Assembly: GCA_030407315.1 (NCBI GenBank)
Contig: JALQPE010000790.1
Span: 1-64,000, forward strand
Reading direction: 5' to 3'
Source: Asparagopsis taxiformis
Lineage: Eukaryota > Rhodophyta > Florideophyceae > Bonnemaisoniales > Bonnemaisoniaceae
Length of the DNA: 64,000 nt
Part shown: positions 10,020 through 21,385 of the stretch, piece after piece
How positions within the stretch are numbered: position 1 is the stretch's first letter
Layout: every line of letters starts with the position of its first letter
Made by a program: the position numbers and the translations under genes
Notes under the pieces: generated by a model
What the model was told of the DNA's origin: nothing
The model's database searches: none
What the model saw: the letters and a program-made list of their open reading frames with translations, nothing else

Positions 10020-10706
10020 GGGGCGCATTGGCCGTTCGGGTGCCCGAAGGGCATAGCCTATAACTGTCCCCTTTGGGAGGTACTTGTCGGATGTACCGAA
10101 GTTAGTTAGAATTGTTAGGAATTCCTGTCGCGGTATGACTTCCGCAACCCCATTCGGGATAGAGACACGATGTCGGTGAAGGATCCGATCTCTCGGAGAG
10201 AGTATACTCAAGCCGCCACCGGCGCAGACAACGGTAGTTGTTACTTGACTCCGTGAAGGAATGGTCACATTTTGTGATAGTCTTATGCCATGAGGCTGAC
10301 GGTCTACGTTGATCCCTTCGGGGGGCCTAGAGGCGTCCACATAACAGGAAAGGGCAGGGGCCGATTTACGCACAGGAGACATCACTAGGATAGCTATCGA
10401 CCCGCCGTCGTGAATATCGATCCGTTGGGCCAGGCACCTAATTGCGTCTACGTGGGTGTTCATTGCCCCAGTTCCCAGGATAAGGGGTACGGCCAACTTA
10501 GGCGCGACGAAGAATTCTTCCTCAAAGGATTTGTGGCCTAACTGTAATGACAGTATTATCTTGCCTTTTATCCGAAGAGGATTGCCGTTGGTATCGGCCA
10601 GTTGTGGAACTTTTCCCGTCGGGACTTGAAATTGTTCCCAGTTGTTGGCTAAGCTCCTTTCATGGATGACCGATGGTCCGGACCCGGTGTCCATTACCAT
10701 ACGCAT
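10020..10706 (-). CDS. Retrotransposon aspartic protease, truncated by copy A
   Basis: The frame from 10706 contains the retropepsin active-site motif MDTGSG (Asp-Thr-Gly at 10683-10691) and the later strand PLILGTGAM, which marks retroviral-type aspartic proteases. It would cut the gag-pol precursor. The host sequence stops at 10020; the open frame continues to 9876 only through transposon DNA. Reverse transcriptase and integrase, expected next, are not seen and may lie left of the window. Upstream, the same frame continues behind a single in-frame TAA (10716-10718) to 11045, so protease is probably made as part of a gag-pol product and not from its own Met. Confidence 0.8.
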
Positions 10707-10718
10707 GGGCGTGAGGAC

Positions 10719-11045
10719 TTACGGATCGAGTCCAATGGAACCCATTACTACGTAATGGGCGGCCTTAAGCAAGCATGAGGCTTTCGGCCTTGATGTTCGA
10801 GTCCCTGTGGGGGAACCCGACGGGGTTGGTGTCCGGAGAAGACTTTGGTCCTTAGAGGGAATTGCAGTCTTTTCCTGCGGAGGTGGTTGTGGTGAGATGT
10901 CCTCCGAATAGCGTAATCGCTCCACCTCCTGACGGGAGTGCGACACCTCACTCCCTGTCACTAGTTTTCCGACGAAGTGTCGGAGTCGTCGGAGGTTTCT
11001 AAGGCGTCGGCAACGTCTTGAGCCGTTACGGAAGATCCGTGACAT
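10719..11045 (-). CDS. gag-pol junction frame between gag and protease
   Basis: This segment lies in the protease frame and overlaps the end of gag by 85 nt (10961-11045). It is Ser/Pro/Arg-rich and ends at a TAA 10 nt before the protease Met region. Going from gag to this frame needs a -1 shift. GGAAAAC directly precedes the gag stop and is a possible, though non-canonical, slip site. The TAA must be read through or is a disabling mutation. Confidence 0.5.
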   Translation of the reverse strand: MSRIFRNGSRRCRRLRNLRRLRHFVGKLVTGSEVSHSRQEVERLRYSEDISPQPPPQEKTAIPSKDQSLLRTPTPSGSPTGTRTSRPKASCLLKAAHYVVMGSIGLDP

Positions 11046-12889
11046 TCTAAAATGTCTCGCCTCAGAGGGCCCGATTTGGGATGATTTTCGTCATCGGCGA
11101 ACGCAACCATGCGTGTTGGAGGGTTTGACCGTTGGAGAACGGCTTTAGGGTAATCCCTTTTCCGGTTGAACCGGTCGGACTGGCACTGTTGGCGGCGCAT
11201 AACCTGTTCCGGTTCTCGCTGATAAGCGTAGTTCGCGAAGGCGAAGTAAGTTCCCACTGAGGGTGGTAGGTAAGGGCAAGTGTACAACACATGCCCCGGT
11301 TGGCGACAGCCAGAGCATCTCCAAGTAACTGCCCCTTCAGGGATCATAGTCTCAGCGAGCTTGAGATGTTCTCCCGTTAGGGTAGGGGCCTGCATTGGCG
11401 CGCCCATTAGGTTCCCGGTAGGGGAAGGTAAGGTCGGCGGCGGGGTCCGCGGTATCACAGCCGGTTCTCCGGGTACGGTAGCGAGCAACGCTTTGCGTTT
11501 ACGATCCGCGATTTCCCGAGTAGGGTAGGCCTTAGGTTTCGCGGGTAGCGATGCTCGTAGAGAGTCCCCGAGTCCTTTAGCAAGGTTACGGACAACAAGG
11601 AAATCTTCTCCGCCACTGCGGCCTATAGTCACCTTGACGGTGTGTTTAACCTCTGGGCGTAGGCCCTTGAGGTAGTATTTGACCAAGTCTCTTTCCGAGA
11701 AAACGTTCCCACACAGGAGAGCAGCGTCCTGCCGTCTGTCTGCGTATGCAGCTTCATCTTCATCCGGCCCTTGCCGTATACGCGTTACCGCGTCATAAGC
11801 GTCCGCTAGGACGTTTTCCGTCGCGTAGCGAGCCAGAAGGGCGTTTACGGCTTGAGGCCAAGTGATCTGCTGGTGCAGGTGGTTGAGAAGCTTGCGCTTT
11901 TGCGCCTCAGCGGCGATAAACCGTTGAGGTTCTCCTTCCAGGAAATACTTGAGTAACTTGGTAGCTTCTCCCTCCGAGACTCCGCATGAATCACATGCAT
12001 CTTGAAATTCCGAGAGGAATCGGAGGATATCGATGGGTTCCGTACCATCGAACGGCGTTAATGACGCGTTGAAATTACGGATCTTCTCCGTTAGCTTATA
12101 CAAGCTTCTTGTTTTACCCATTGGGGTATCAGTCGTTAGGGACTTGTTCTTGAGTCGGTAGTACCGATAGGAGACCACTAGGTCGAACGCAGGTTCGCGA
12201 GCCTTTAGGGGCACTAGTCCTTCTTCAAGAGGTCCTTCCTCATCATCCCACGAGGGGTTTTCCGGTTCAATTCCGGTGGCACGAGTGTGCTGTCTCGTGA
12301 GAGAGATGTTCCCTGTTTGGGATAGCGACTCAGCGAGGGCGTCGACACGGTCGGACAGGTGTCGGGTTGCTTCTGCGACTTGATCCAATCGGGGATCATC
12401 TTCCACGTCCTCCCTACCGGATGTAGGGTCAGGGGAATCAGCCGATCGGATGCGGCGAGCAGGAAACTCCTGTTGTCCTAACGGACTGGCATTAAAGCCG
12501 TGAATCGAAAGCTCTTCCAGACGAGTTTCCAAACGGGATACGCGTTTAGCGAATTCGGCTTTGACCTGATTCCAGGTTTCCGCTAGGAACTCGGCGTCCC
12601 GATCTTGGGTGGCTTCTCGGCTGGCGGCCATCAGCTTTGGCTCGACCAGTTCCATGACGGTTTCGACCGTAGCGTCTACGATTTCCGCCCTGCGGTCTTG
12701 AACAGTCTTCTCGACGACGGTGCTGAATTCAGCCTTGAACTCTTCCAACCGTTCGTTGAAGATTTGGTCAGCCCGATCTTGTAGGGTGTTGATCACCACG
12801 CCTTCTTCGGCGATCAGATCCGAATCGGATAAGTCGCTGGCAGGCGCTATGTCCTCACTAGAGGGTCCCGCTGTAGGGTTACGAGGCAT
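10961..12889 (-). CDS. gag: Retrotransposon Gag polyprotein
   Basis: An intact 642-residue frame. The N-terminal 150 residues are acidic and helical with repeated Glu/Arg coiled-coil pattern. The middle (about residues 280-420) has the Leu/Trp-rich helical pattern of a retrotransposon capsid, including a segment LRFLSEFQDAC and a YYLKGL segment. The C-terminal part carries one CCHC zinc knuckle (CSGCRQPGHVLYTC, near 11280-11321) that binds nucleic acid. The gene order gag then protease and the -1 relation suit a Ty3-like element, but without reverse transcriptase the superfamily is uncertain. The start at 12889 follows a leader of 77 nt after the LTR. This is the only intact retroelement frame in the window. 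Confidence 0.85.
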   Translation of the reverse strand: MPRNPTAGPSSEDIAPASDLSDSDLIAEEGVVINTLQDRADQIFNERLEEFKAEFSTVVEKTVQDRRAEIVDATVETVMELVEPKLMAASREATQDRDAEFLAETWNQVKAEFAKRVSRLETRLEELSIHGFNASPLGQQEFPARRIRSADSPDPTSGREDVEDDPRLDQVAEATRHLSDRVDALAESLSQTGNISLTRQHTRATGIEPENPSWDDEEGPLEEGLVPLKAREPAFDLVVSYRYYRLKNKSLTTDTPMGKTRSLYKLTEKIRNFNASLTPFDGTEPIDILRFLSEFQDACDSCGVSEGEATKLLKYFLEGEPQRFIAAEAQKRKLLNHLHQQITWPQAVNALLARYATENVLADAYDAVTRIRQGPDEDEAAYADRRQDAALLCGNVFSERDLVKYYLKGLRPEVKHTVKVTIGRSGGEDFLVVRNLAKGLGDSLRASLPAKPKAYPTREIADRKRKALLATVPGEPAVIPRTPPPTLPSPTGNLMGAPMQAPTLTGEHLKLAETMIPEGAVTWRCSGCRQPGHVLYTCPYLPPSVGTYFAFANYAYQREPEQVMRRQQCQSDRFNRKRDYPKAVLQRSNPPTRMVAFADDENHPKSGPLRRDILECHGSSVTAQDVADALETSDDSDTSSEN

Positions 12890-12944
12890 CGTGGAGATGA
12901 TATGAAAGGGGAAGTTCTCCCAAGGAGAGTTACCAGAGCGTACA

Positions 12945-12966
12945 AGGTTCTAGGTCGAGAGACCAA
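12945..12966 (-). promoter_or_regulatory. Conserved leader block, candidate primer-binding site
   Basis: On the minus strand TTGGTCTCTCGACC lies immediately after a CA end (…CTGCTACA), the usual place of a primer-binding site. The same block occurs in the second element at about 15456-15478. The complementary sequence does not fit a standard tRNA 3' end well, so the primer is unknown. Confidence 0.35.
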
Positions 12967-14881
12967 TGTAGCAGGTAGAAATCCGCTGGAGCGGCAACCC
13001 ACCTGACAGGTGTCCCGAGCCTCGGTAGAGGAAGTGGTAGAGCAGACGAACCTTATAGGTACCCAGCGGATAATCTCGTAAGAGAGAAGGTGTCGTTACC
13101 CGGAGGGGTTGGTGCGACAAAGGGGTGCTCACGCGAGAGGCGTATGGATAGAGCGAGTGACGTAATCCATCGAGCTGTTGGCTAACCCTAAGGTTTTCCC
13201 GGAGAGGGGTTGAACAATAGGTATGCGAACACTGTTCCAATGGGTCGTAATTCCACTTGAGTTTACGTTACTCTAGAAACCGTGCCTACTGGCTATTCCA
13301 GTGGCAGCTTTATACTAAGTCTGCTGTAAGCTAGTTAGTGGTTAGGAATAAATATCCAGTTAGTGACCAATCAGAACCCAATTACTGGCGCTCGCCTACC
13401 CGCGAGGTCATTGCCAATAGGCTTACATTGTAATGTATGGCTGATCAGCCTAAGTTAAAATTTGCCCCTTGTGGGGTCTTGGCCGGGGCCGATAGGCCCG
13501 AGTAGGGTATTTGTCAGCCTTAGCTTGTCCCAAGTATAGGAAACACGCCAGTTGGCTGGTGCCTTCTGATTGGCACATCCCTTAAGTGGGTACCCAATAG
13601 GGAAGCGACACGGCTCGATCAGCGAGGACCGCCAGGCGGTACGACAAGTGGCAGTTACGTCCACTGTCGCGACAACGCCTGGTGACGCACCGATGCCATC
13701 CGCGTTATGCGCACTCGCCACTGCAGTAACCGGCGCGCTTGCGGACGACGCCTGAGCCATGGACAGATAAAATAGGCTCTCGGGGCTCGCGGGTAAGGAG
13801 AAACGGCACGCGGAGCGGCCGACGGCATGCGTAACGGCGTCGCAGCTTCTCCGCCTGAAGGAACGCTGGCGCGCAGCCAGCTAGGAATAGTATCACCGTC
13901 GTGCGCCATGGCGGGTGCGGACGTGTACGACGACGAGCAAAGCAGCAAGCGCGAACGACAGAAAAGAGAAGAAGAAAAGAAGAGAAGGAGAAAAGATCGC
14001 GAGAGAGAAGAACAGATAGAGGAAAAAGGCAAAGGATGTGCGCGAAGAGATGACGCGCGGGGACGCGCTGTGATGTTAGTCAGGGGGAGTGTGGCGCAAT
14101 TTATGTCGAGAAGGCGAACGCGCGTTGAAGTGATATCGTCGAGTTGAGTCCACGAGCATCCGCGTTTAGTTAGTTAGTAAGCGAGCGTACGCGTAGCGAG
14201 TCAATTACGTGTCACGGCACGTCTGTGCGCGAGCGCGTGCGATCGCGAGCCCGGCGGCACGTGTAGCGATTTCCACGAATTTCCCTTTATTTCCCCTTTT
14301 TGGGTTTTTATGACGAAAGTCTTTTTCCCAAATATTTCCCTTTTTGCGTGCGTGCGAGCGGAGCCAGCCGGCTGCGCAAGGACAACCTGTCCTGAGTAGT
14401 TAGCTACTAATTGTTTCTCAGCCTCGCACCTTACCGATAAACAGTCAGCACTTTCGCAGCTACGAGTTAACCGTCTAGTGCGTCGCGAGGAACGATTGCG
14501 TTGAGACTTTGCGTGCGGATTGCTCACGATCTCCGACGTACGTGCGCGCGCGCCTCGTAAACTGACCGTCGAACTGCGTCGCACCGCGATATCGCGCGTT
14601 GCGTCGCATACTACTCGGCCAGGGATTTACGACCCTTGCGTAGATCGCGTTGTGCTCAAGTTTACTCGGTGACCTCACCCTGCGATCATGGCTTGCGCCG
14701 GCCCGCGAATCCCGTGTTGCGATCGATCCCTGCGCGTTCCGCTGTTGTACCACTCGGCCGCCACCGCGACCGAGCGACGCGCGAAACGCAAGTTCAACCA
14801 GCGCGATCCGGTCCACTTCGCCCAGATACTGCTGGCAATTCTAGAACTCCCTTAGCGATCGCCATCCCGGCTGGTCCTACA
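12967..14881 (-). mobile_element. 5' LTR of the minus-strand retrotransposon (candidate limits)
   Basis: On the plus strand the segment starts TGTAG at 12967 and ends CTACA at 14881, which is the TG...CA form with a 5-bp inverted end. On the minus strand it has a TATA-like TTAGTATAAAGC near 13312, about 350 nt before the LTR end, and CCAAT-type blocks upstream. Its distal 790 bp (14090-14881) recur inverted at 39330-40152 as a separate fragment, which supports 14881 as a true end. The partner LTR would lie outside the window, so the two-LTR test cannot be made. The length, 1.9 kb, is long but within the range of algal elements. Confidence 0.5.
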
Positions 14882-15089
14882 AGACATTCCATGTGTGTCT
14901 CAGTCTACATGATTCGTCTATCGAATGTTTCTTCAATAGATGCACGTGTCTCCAGCTGCGCTCGTTCTGTTATGTGACGCTATTGTATATATCACTATCT
15001 CAATTACTACGTATCGTGAAATGCGTGACATATCATTGTCAGCACGTAGAAAATTTCATTCTGATTCCAAAAATAATATTCTGATCCGC

Positions 15090-15386
15090 TCGAAACCAGC
15101 TTTTTTCATCCACAATGTCACGGCATAACGCCTCTAGCTTGGGTTCAAGCTTTTCGATGGTGGACGATACTGTCGTCTGTACAATGTCCCTTTTACGATT
15201 TTCTATCGTCTCTTCCACGACTGAGCAAAACTCCTTTTTAAATGTGATCATCTTCTCGGGGAAGATCTGGTCGGCACTTTCATGCAAAGCTCTCAAGGCG
15301 GCTCTGCCTACCACGAATAACTCCCGATCGGAAGTTTCGCTTCCAGACTCTACACCAGAGTGACTAGGATAATTTCCCTGCGGCAT
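15090..15386 (-). pseudogene. N-terminal gag fragment of a second related retrotransposon
   Basis: From the Met at 15386 about 95 residues resemble the start of the gag at 12889: an acidic beginning, then ADQIF, then FKKEFCSVVEETIENRKRDI and a KLEPKLEA block in the same order. After about 15090 the similarity stops, so the element is truncated. The leader block before it (15456-15478) also matches the first element. It is on the same strand, so two related elements lie in tandem. Confidence 0.7.
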
Positions 15387-15477
15387 AGCTCCAGTGCTGA
15401 GGACCAGCTTTGTGAAAGACACACAGAGTGTTACATGAAATTGTGATACAAATCTCAGGGTTCGAGGTCGAGAGACC

Positions 15478-16200
15478 AATTTAGTAGCTAGATTCCAAAA
15501 GGGTCCCCATCCTCGGTAGCAAGGTGAGCAGTAGGGCAAACATAGAGCCATGTAGCCGGTGAGAGCATTGTCTCAAGAGGTGTGAATTTCGAACTGAGGT
15601 AAACAGCAAGCCAGCAAGGTGTTGTGTCAATGAGTTCGGAAGCCCCTATAACTTTACGGTATCTTTTCATGCTAGGCTGCCCCCCCCCCGCTAGTCGGAG
15701 GGGCCAAAGTAGAGTTATTTAGTCTAAATAAAGCTACACCATTGGCTATTGATTAAGATTTTCATGCAAGCTGCATGAACCCACGTGATTGTCCAATAGT
15801 ATTGTTTGTAGCCGGATCTGCAGGTGCAAGATCATTGCATAGATTTCAGGTAGTGTAATACAGCTTAGTGTTAGTTGGGTACACGTATACAGTGTAAAGG
15901 CGCTTTCACCAAAATAAATTACCCCCTTTTGGTCGGTAGTAAAGTACCTGTGGTCCGGTAAGCACCAAGCTTCTTTAAGAGATAGTTTACTGTGTAAATT
16001 GTGAGGCAGGACCCTACACGCGTGCCTCGTGGGCAGCTTTGCTGCATGTCTGACTGACGTGTCAAGGACTAGGATCTAGCCAATCACGTGGCAGCACGTT
16101 CCATTGCTGGGCGAGGCCGAAATACCTACTACAAAAAGCTTGAACTCCTCGCAGTGCTTAACCGAATCTACCCACAACCCCAAGTCGAATCGACAGCTCA
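15478..16200 (-). mobile_element. Possible LTR remnant of the second retrotransposon
   Basis: By position this should be the LTR of the truncated element, because it follows the shared leader block. Shared short blocks with the first LTR (for example CCTCGGTAG) support this weakly. No end can be fixed. Confidence 0.25.
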
Positions 16201-17900
16201 GTCATTGAACTACAGGAGTGGCTCGGTGTTCTAGAGATGGATCGGAGATTTCACCATACTTCCCAGATCTCTGTTTCGGTCCCGTTTTTCTCAAGTTCAT
16301 CTATTGAGATGGAAACAGCCATAAATTGGAAATACCCCATTCAAAAAATAACTTGAATTTACTGCATGTCTCATAGTATACTTGGAGCGCGTTTTATCCT
16401 AAATGCATATTCAAACAGACTTTTTTATTTTTCCGCGATAGACCCTCTAGCTCATTGATGGCCATCAAATGTCATTCAATTTTTCTACCTGGATGTCTAG
16501 ATAGGAGGTGTCAAACAGCTTTCGGTTCGTTGTGATTAATTATTTCGGAAAACTAATTCACAATCAGATTGTAGATATTTTGACAGTGTTATGGTCCGCC
16601 AATATCGACATTTGTGGTTTTAGTCGTCTTATCTGTTGTAAAAAAACTCTACTGAGATTATATTTCAAGTGAGAAGGGGAATGGAATGAAGAAAAAGTAT
16701 AGATATTTTCATGTTTTTTGTTTCAAGTTTCACTTGGAGTTTTTACTTATCAAGAAGGATTTTTCAAAACGGCTTCTGTGACTCCACCTGGGCCCCAAAC
16801 TCTTTCCCATTTCCTATTCCAGTGGGTGTATCTATTGTGCTCATTCATCTGATTATCGTAACAAAGCTCGCGTCTCTCCCTTCTGCTATATTTTTTCCTT
16901 GTACTTGTGAGTCTTTTGAAGACATAATTAACATTCTGCAGACTAAGGTAGATATGGTTCTGCCATGCTCGTACTTGTCGCCAAAAAAGGTTGATCAGAT
17001 GCTGAGTAGTGATCTCGAAATGTAACCTACTGAGACCCATACGATTTGCAAGGTCGGTGGAGTAGAGGACATGTGGTCTTCGATAAATTTGTTTTTGGCG
17101 TAACCTTAACAATGATAATAAACCTCTAATAGCACTCTGGAAGAAGGCATAAGTGGCCTACACTGGTCTTGTGGGGCTAACTATATTCACATCTTAATGC
17201 AGCGCGTGGATTTTGCGGAATACTGAAGTTTTAGACAGTTGTCCTATCTGCTTAATGTTTAACTACTTTTTCTGTTGGTCTCATACGTAACCAGCAAGCA
17301 GATTTGTTCTGAGCTTGCTCCGCACGCGTTGCTCTATAATTGTCACCAACTGTTTTCTAAGAGAGAGCGACTGTGGGTGTGTACTTTGCGCTGGACACTT
17401 GAACACGAGTCAGCGGTGAAGCAGACAGCACTGAGTAAAATTGGTATCTGGTGGGTTAGCGAGACGCTTCAACAAGCAGTCAAGTGAATATGGATGGAGT
17501 AGATACTTGTACCTATTTTTAACGTGGTTAAACAGCGGTTCTGGAATGACATGGAAAATATAAACTATCGAAGCAGTGTTGGAATTGGCGAGACGCTAGT
17601 GGACAGCTGTCCAGCAAGGTGCCACGGTGGCTGGCTGGCTGGCTGGTTGGCGGCACTCATTTTTCATGGTGCTTGTAACTAGGCGAAATAGTGATCGAGG
17701 TTGAAAACACGTTTGTAAATTTTGTTAATTTTTGTGGTGTGCGCTTGTGAATTTGTGCAGCACTGCATGTTGACTGTCAGCGCAGCGCAGCGCGATGACA
17801 TGCGCGAGGTTGGATGGGCACGACGGGGAGTAATTCTATTTGTGTTGAATTTCAAGCATTCAAGCCATTAAAAAAAATTAGCTGGTTTCATACACTCGGC
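16200..17900. other. No recognisable gene
   Basis: AT-rich DNA. A minus-strand frame at 16750-17112 is 120 residues long without a motif I recognise. A short CTGG tetranucleotide run lies at 17631-17650. Confidence 0.5.
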
Positions 17901-19560
17901 GAGCAGCAAACTGTATTCGGAAGCGGTTGAACGTGTCCGAGTGGGCCGACCAATGAGGTTGCTCCTTGATGGGAGACACACGAAGAAAAGCATGTGCTTA
18001 CCCAAGGGCGGCGGTAGCGGCAGCGGGCGGGGGGATCATACGCGGGGCGCATTTTGCTTTTCGGATGGCGGTCATGATGCATGGTGTTGTTTCTGGAGAA
18101 GGCGGAAAACCTTCTTGGCCGATGTGTATAATAACGAAATGGCGGGGGGGCTGGCTGGATTGATGCGACAAGGTCGACACGGCAAGAGTGTGCAATGCAA
18201 TGCAGTGCGGCGCTGTGATTCGGTGTATGGCGTGTGCTTGTCACGCGCATCGAGTGCTGCAGAGGCGAGTGGGGGGACGGTGACCGACTGCGTCTGTCCG
18301 AAACACATGCCACGGCACGTGTGGTGCCTACACAGCGACCAACAGAACGAGTGGTTCTGTACAGCACGATGCAATGTGATAATTTGTCTGCTCGGCAGCG
18401 TAGCGCAGCGCAGCGCAGCGATGGTGACGAATTTGTCAGTGACGCGCTGTGGCGTCAAAGTATGTTACAGGGCACTGTAATGAGTGATTTAGGGCAACAG
18501 CATATATGATCCTGGAATGGTTTTCGCGGGTGGAAAGCGCGCGTTTCATACAAGGGTCCACGGCTCATAGTGGCGTGTCACGGCGGCGATTGAACGCATT
18601 GAGTAACGTGTTGCGGGGTCATACTTGTGGAGAGCGTTGGATCAGCGTGCGAAATGACACGAGTGGAATACGACGGGAGAAAATATGCGTCACGCAGAGG
18701 CGTATCGCCGTTTCGTTTTTGACGTGCTGTGTAGTATTTTGCGGCAGGGAAGCGTTGCGCGCGTTTGGTTGGTCCAGGTGGACGGGCGGCTAATGGAATT
18801 GATTTGTGTGCTATACAAGCTTGCACGAGGTTATGTTGCGGTTCGGTTCCGGATGAGGCGGCTGTGCGCGCGCGGACCGGGCGAGACGAGACGAGAGGAG
18901 ACGGGCAGCGATGGAGTTGTATGACGCGGCGTGCGTGGAATGAGCGTGTGTGACGCAATGGAGGCGCATTGACATTGAGAAAAGAGAATACGACCGCGGT
19001 GTGCGGTGGCGATGGAAGCAAACGGTATGCAGCAGGAGGGTGGAATGGGGAGCGAATAGATGAGGGACACTTGGATAGAGTAATGCAGCAGATGGATCAA
19101 TCTGGAGGAGTGGTTATTTTGGGAATGCAGCAGGAGTGGAACGAATGGTGTTCCATCAACGAGTTTACAGAGTGCTGCAGCATTACAGCGTATCGACAAG
19201 CGGTGGAATAACAATGCAATCTGCGCTGAGATACCGTGTATGAAAGCAACAGGCTGCACGAGCAGCTGCGCAGTGATTGGACAAACTGACTGTTGCCTGT
19301 AACGCACAAACGTTTCATACTTACAGATCACAAGATGGACTCGCGTGAGTGAAGGGCAAATTGTCGCAACACTGATACGCCCTTGCGATGGCTATTTTCG
19401 TCGCGTGACATGCAACGCGATCTTAATATTTTCTATACTTTTCTGATACGCTCAATCAAACTGCCCTTCCAAACTCGGCCTCCCATCCATCGATCCAACG
19501 ATCGTTTGAATCACTGAGCGACTGACTGACTGACTGACTCCATCCGTCAGTCTCATGTAT
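17900..19560. other. GC-rich stretch upstream of the bHLH gene, no supported gene
   Basis: Open frames on both strands overlap each other heavily, as expected from GC-rich composition, and none shows a domain. Short iterations of GCGCAGC occur near 17780 and 18405-18420 and a (GACT)n run at 19520-19538. The part after 19440 is pyrimidine-rich and is a plausible promoter and leader for the bHLH gene. Confidence 0.4.
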
Positions 19561-19915
19561 CTATATTTCCTACATTTTTTCTACATATTTTGTACCCATC
19601 CGTCCATGAGCTGCCCTGCACTGCCAGCTATTGGCACCGTTTCTCACCGTCCCTTCTCTACGCTGCACGCGTCTAGGGAAAACTAAACTGTTAGCTCTTA
19701 CGTGGTTTCGCACATCCCCTTTACTCGCATGCCTCCCCAGTCCTGAGTCATTTCTCATCTCACTGTCAATCCCGCCCGTCGTTCGTTCCTTCGCTCCCAT
19801 CCGCGACCGACCCGTCCGTCGTCACCACCTTTCTGCGCTTGCTCAATCTCCGTATGCATCACTAGCGTCGACACTCATCCCACAAAAACCCTATCCGCGT
19901 TGCCCTCGTCGTTTT

Positions 19916-21385
19916 ATGAATAATTCGACGCATGACAAAAGTCTAGGCGACGCGCAACCTGCCGCACACTTTCAGCTCAATTCACTCGACCGAAGAAGAC
20001 CCACCGCCGACTCGCAGCACCACCAGCACCAGCACCATCATCATCAACAGCAACAAGCGCCATTCCGCGATTCGCCCTTTGATCCCTCGCTCGCACATCG
20101 ATCCGCAGCAGACAACAGATCCGTCGCACAACCTCCCCCACTGCACGCACACCCTTCCCTCTCACAATTGCCCGCTTCGCTTGCGATGAAGAGCTCCGTC
20201 ATGCACCAACCCTCCGGTCCACTTTCATCTATGCAGAATTACGGAGCCAACGTTTCCATGGCCTTTCCATCGCTCTCAGACGCACAGCACTCCAGCAACT
20301 CCACGTTCATTCCACAGTCAAACGCGCTCCCGCAGCATCTTCCCAACCCCTTGTCCCTTCAGCACTCGATTCAACAGCAGCAAGCACAGAGAGCAGTAGC
20401 CGCAGAATCGCAGCAACAGCAGCCACAGCAGCAGAAAATGGCCCCGCCACAGCAGCAATCCATGCGCAGATACCACGCTCAGCAGAATCAAGCGCAGCAA
20501 ATCATGTCTCCTAACAAGCCGTCGGAGCAAATGCAAAACGTCTCCCAGGCCAGTATCCTGCCGCAAATGGCAAAAGCACAGCCGTCGTTGCATCTTATGC
20601 CGCAGCAGGCACAAATTTCGCACCGTTTTCAACAAGTAGGTGCATCGCAGCCGCCATTGAGTCAGACACGAAGCCGCGCCGATGGCATCCCCTCCATGCC
20701 CTTACCCATGCATCCGGATCCCATTCAAACCTTTCAGCCGTCTCCCGAGGGAGGTGATGCCACTGATCGAGGATTTTCCTTTGCTCGACACGGCTTTTTT
20801 GACGAGTTTCCGCAAGAGGACAACGCCGGTAACAGTGGTCTACCTCCGCCGCATGTGGCGCAGGACTCGGATCAGGGAAACACTTTAGCTGGCGTGGACA
20901 GCATTACGGGGCATCTAGGCATGCAGGGCGTGCCAACAATATCAAACCTACCGTTGCCGGGCATATCTGGCAGTCAAAATTCTCTACATGGCGTTGCGGG
21001 GTTCGGCACGCCAGCGAATCTAGGAAATGCTGCAATCGTGGGCGGAGCAACGGAGATTGCTGAAGTACTCGGCGTTGAGCGCACGCGGGGAGCGCCGTTT
21101 CAGAGGAGAATGAGAGCGGTGCCGCGCGCTCGAAACCAACATATGACGGAATCTCAGAGGAAGCAGCGGCACAACGAGCATACTCGCGCAAGTAGATCTC
21201 GAATTGACAGGGGTCTAGAGCGATTGAAAAATACTATTAGCAAGATTCGTCCGCATCAGAAAGTGACGAAAAAAGCGGACGTGCTTCAAGAGGCGGTCAA
21301 GTTGTTGAAAGAAGGCTTCAGACTGCCGGCTACGGAGTCTGACGACGAAAGAGAGGAACCGCAAGACTCTTCTCTATCTGTGTAA
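19916..21385 (+). CDS. bHLH transcription factor with Gln/His-rich N-terminus
   Basis: 489 residues from the Met at 19916 (MNNSTHDKSL). The frame is open to a Met at 19631, but the extra part is Ser/Pro/Leu-rich in a pyrimidine-rich leader, so 19916 is preferred. Residues about 30-50 are His/Gln runs and about 130-230 are strongly Gln-rich, as in activation regions. The C-terminal region has a basic segment (SQRKQRHNEHTRASRSRID, near residue 412), helix 1, a loop and helix 2 (KADVLQEAVKLLKE), which together make a DNA-binding dimerisation domain. The basic part contains His and Arg at E-box-reading positions (RHNEHTR). It is intronless as read, stands alone, and is probably a nuclear regulator; targets cannot be predicted. 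Confidence 0.85.
   Translation: MNNSTHDKSLGDAQPAAHFQLNSLDRRRPTADSQHHQHQHHHHQQQQAPFRDSPFDPSLAHRSAADNRSVAQPPPLHAHPSLSQLPASLAMKSSVMHQPSGPLSSMQNYGANVSMAFPSLSDAQHSSNSTFIPQSNALPQHLPNPLSLQHSIQQQQAQRAVAAESQQQQPQQQKMAPPQQQSMRRYHAQQNQAQQIMSPNKPSEQMQNVSQASILPQMAKAQPSLHLMPQQAQISHRFQQVGASQPPLSQTRSRADGIPSMPLPMHPDPIQTFQPSPEGGDATDRGFSFARHGFFDEFPQEDNAGNSGLPPPHVAQDSDQGNTLAGVDSITGHLGMQGVPTISNLPLPGISGSQNSLHGVAGFGTPANLGNAAIVGGATEIAEVLGVERTRGAPFQRRMRAVPRARNQHMTESQRKQRHNEHTRASRSRIDRGLERLKNTISKIRPHQKVTKKADVLQEAVKLLKEGFRLPATESDDEREEPQDSSLSV

Noticed and set aside
12945..12966. tRNA-complementary primer-binding site as a firm call
   Set aside because: The T-loop to CCA distance does not fit a tRNA 3' end, so only a candidate is reported.
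17941..18509. Several overlapping open frames on both strands
   Set aside because: They overlap in all frames of GC-rich DNA, with no domain and odd residue composition.
19631..19915. N-terminal extension of the bHLH protein
   Set aside because: The extra residues come from a pyrimidine-rich leader and the next Met begins the Gln/His-rich protein-like part.
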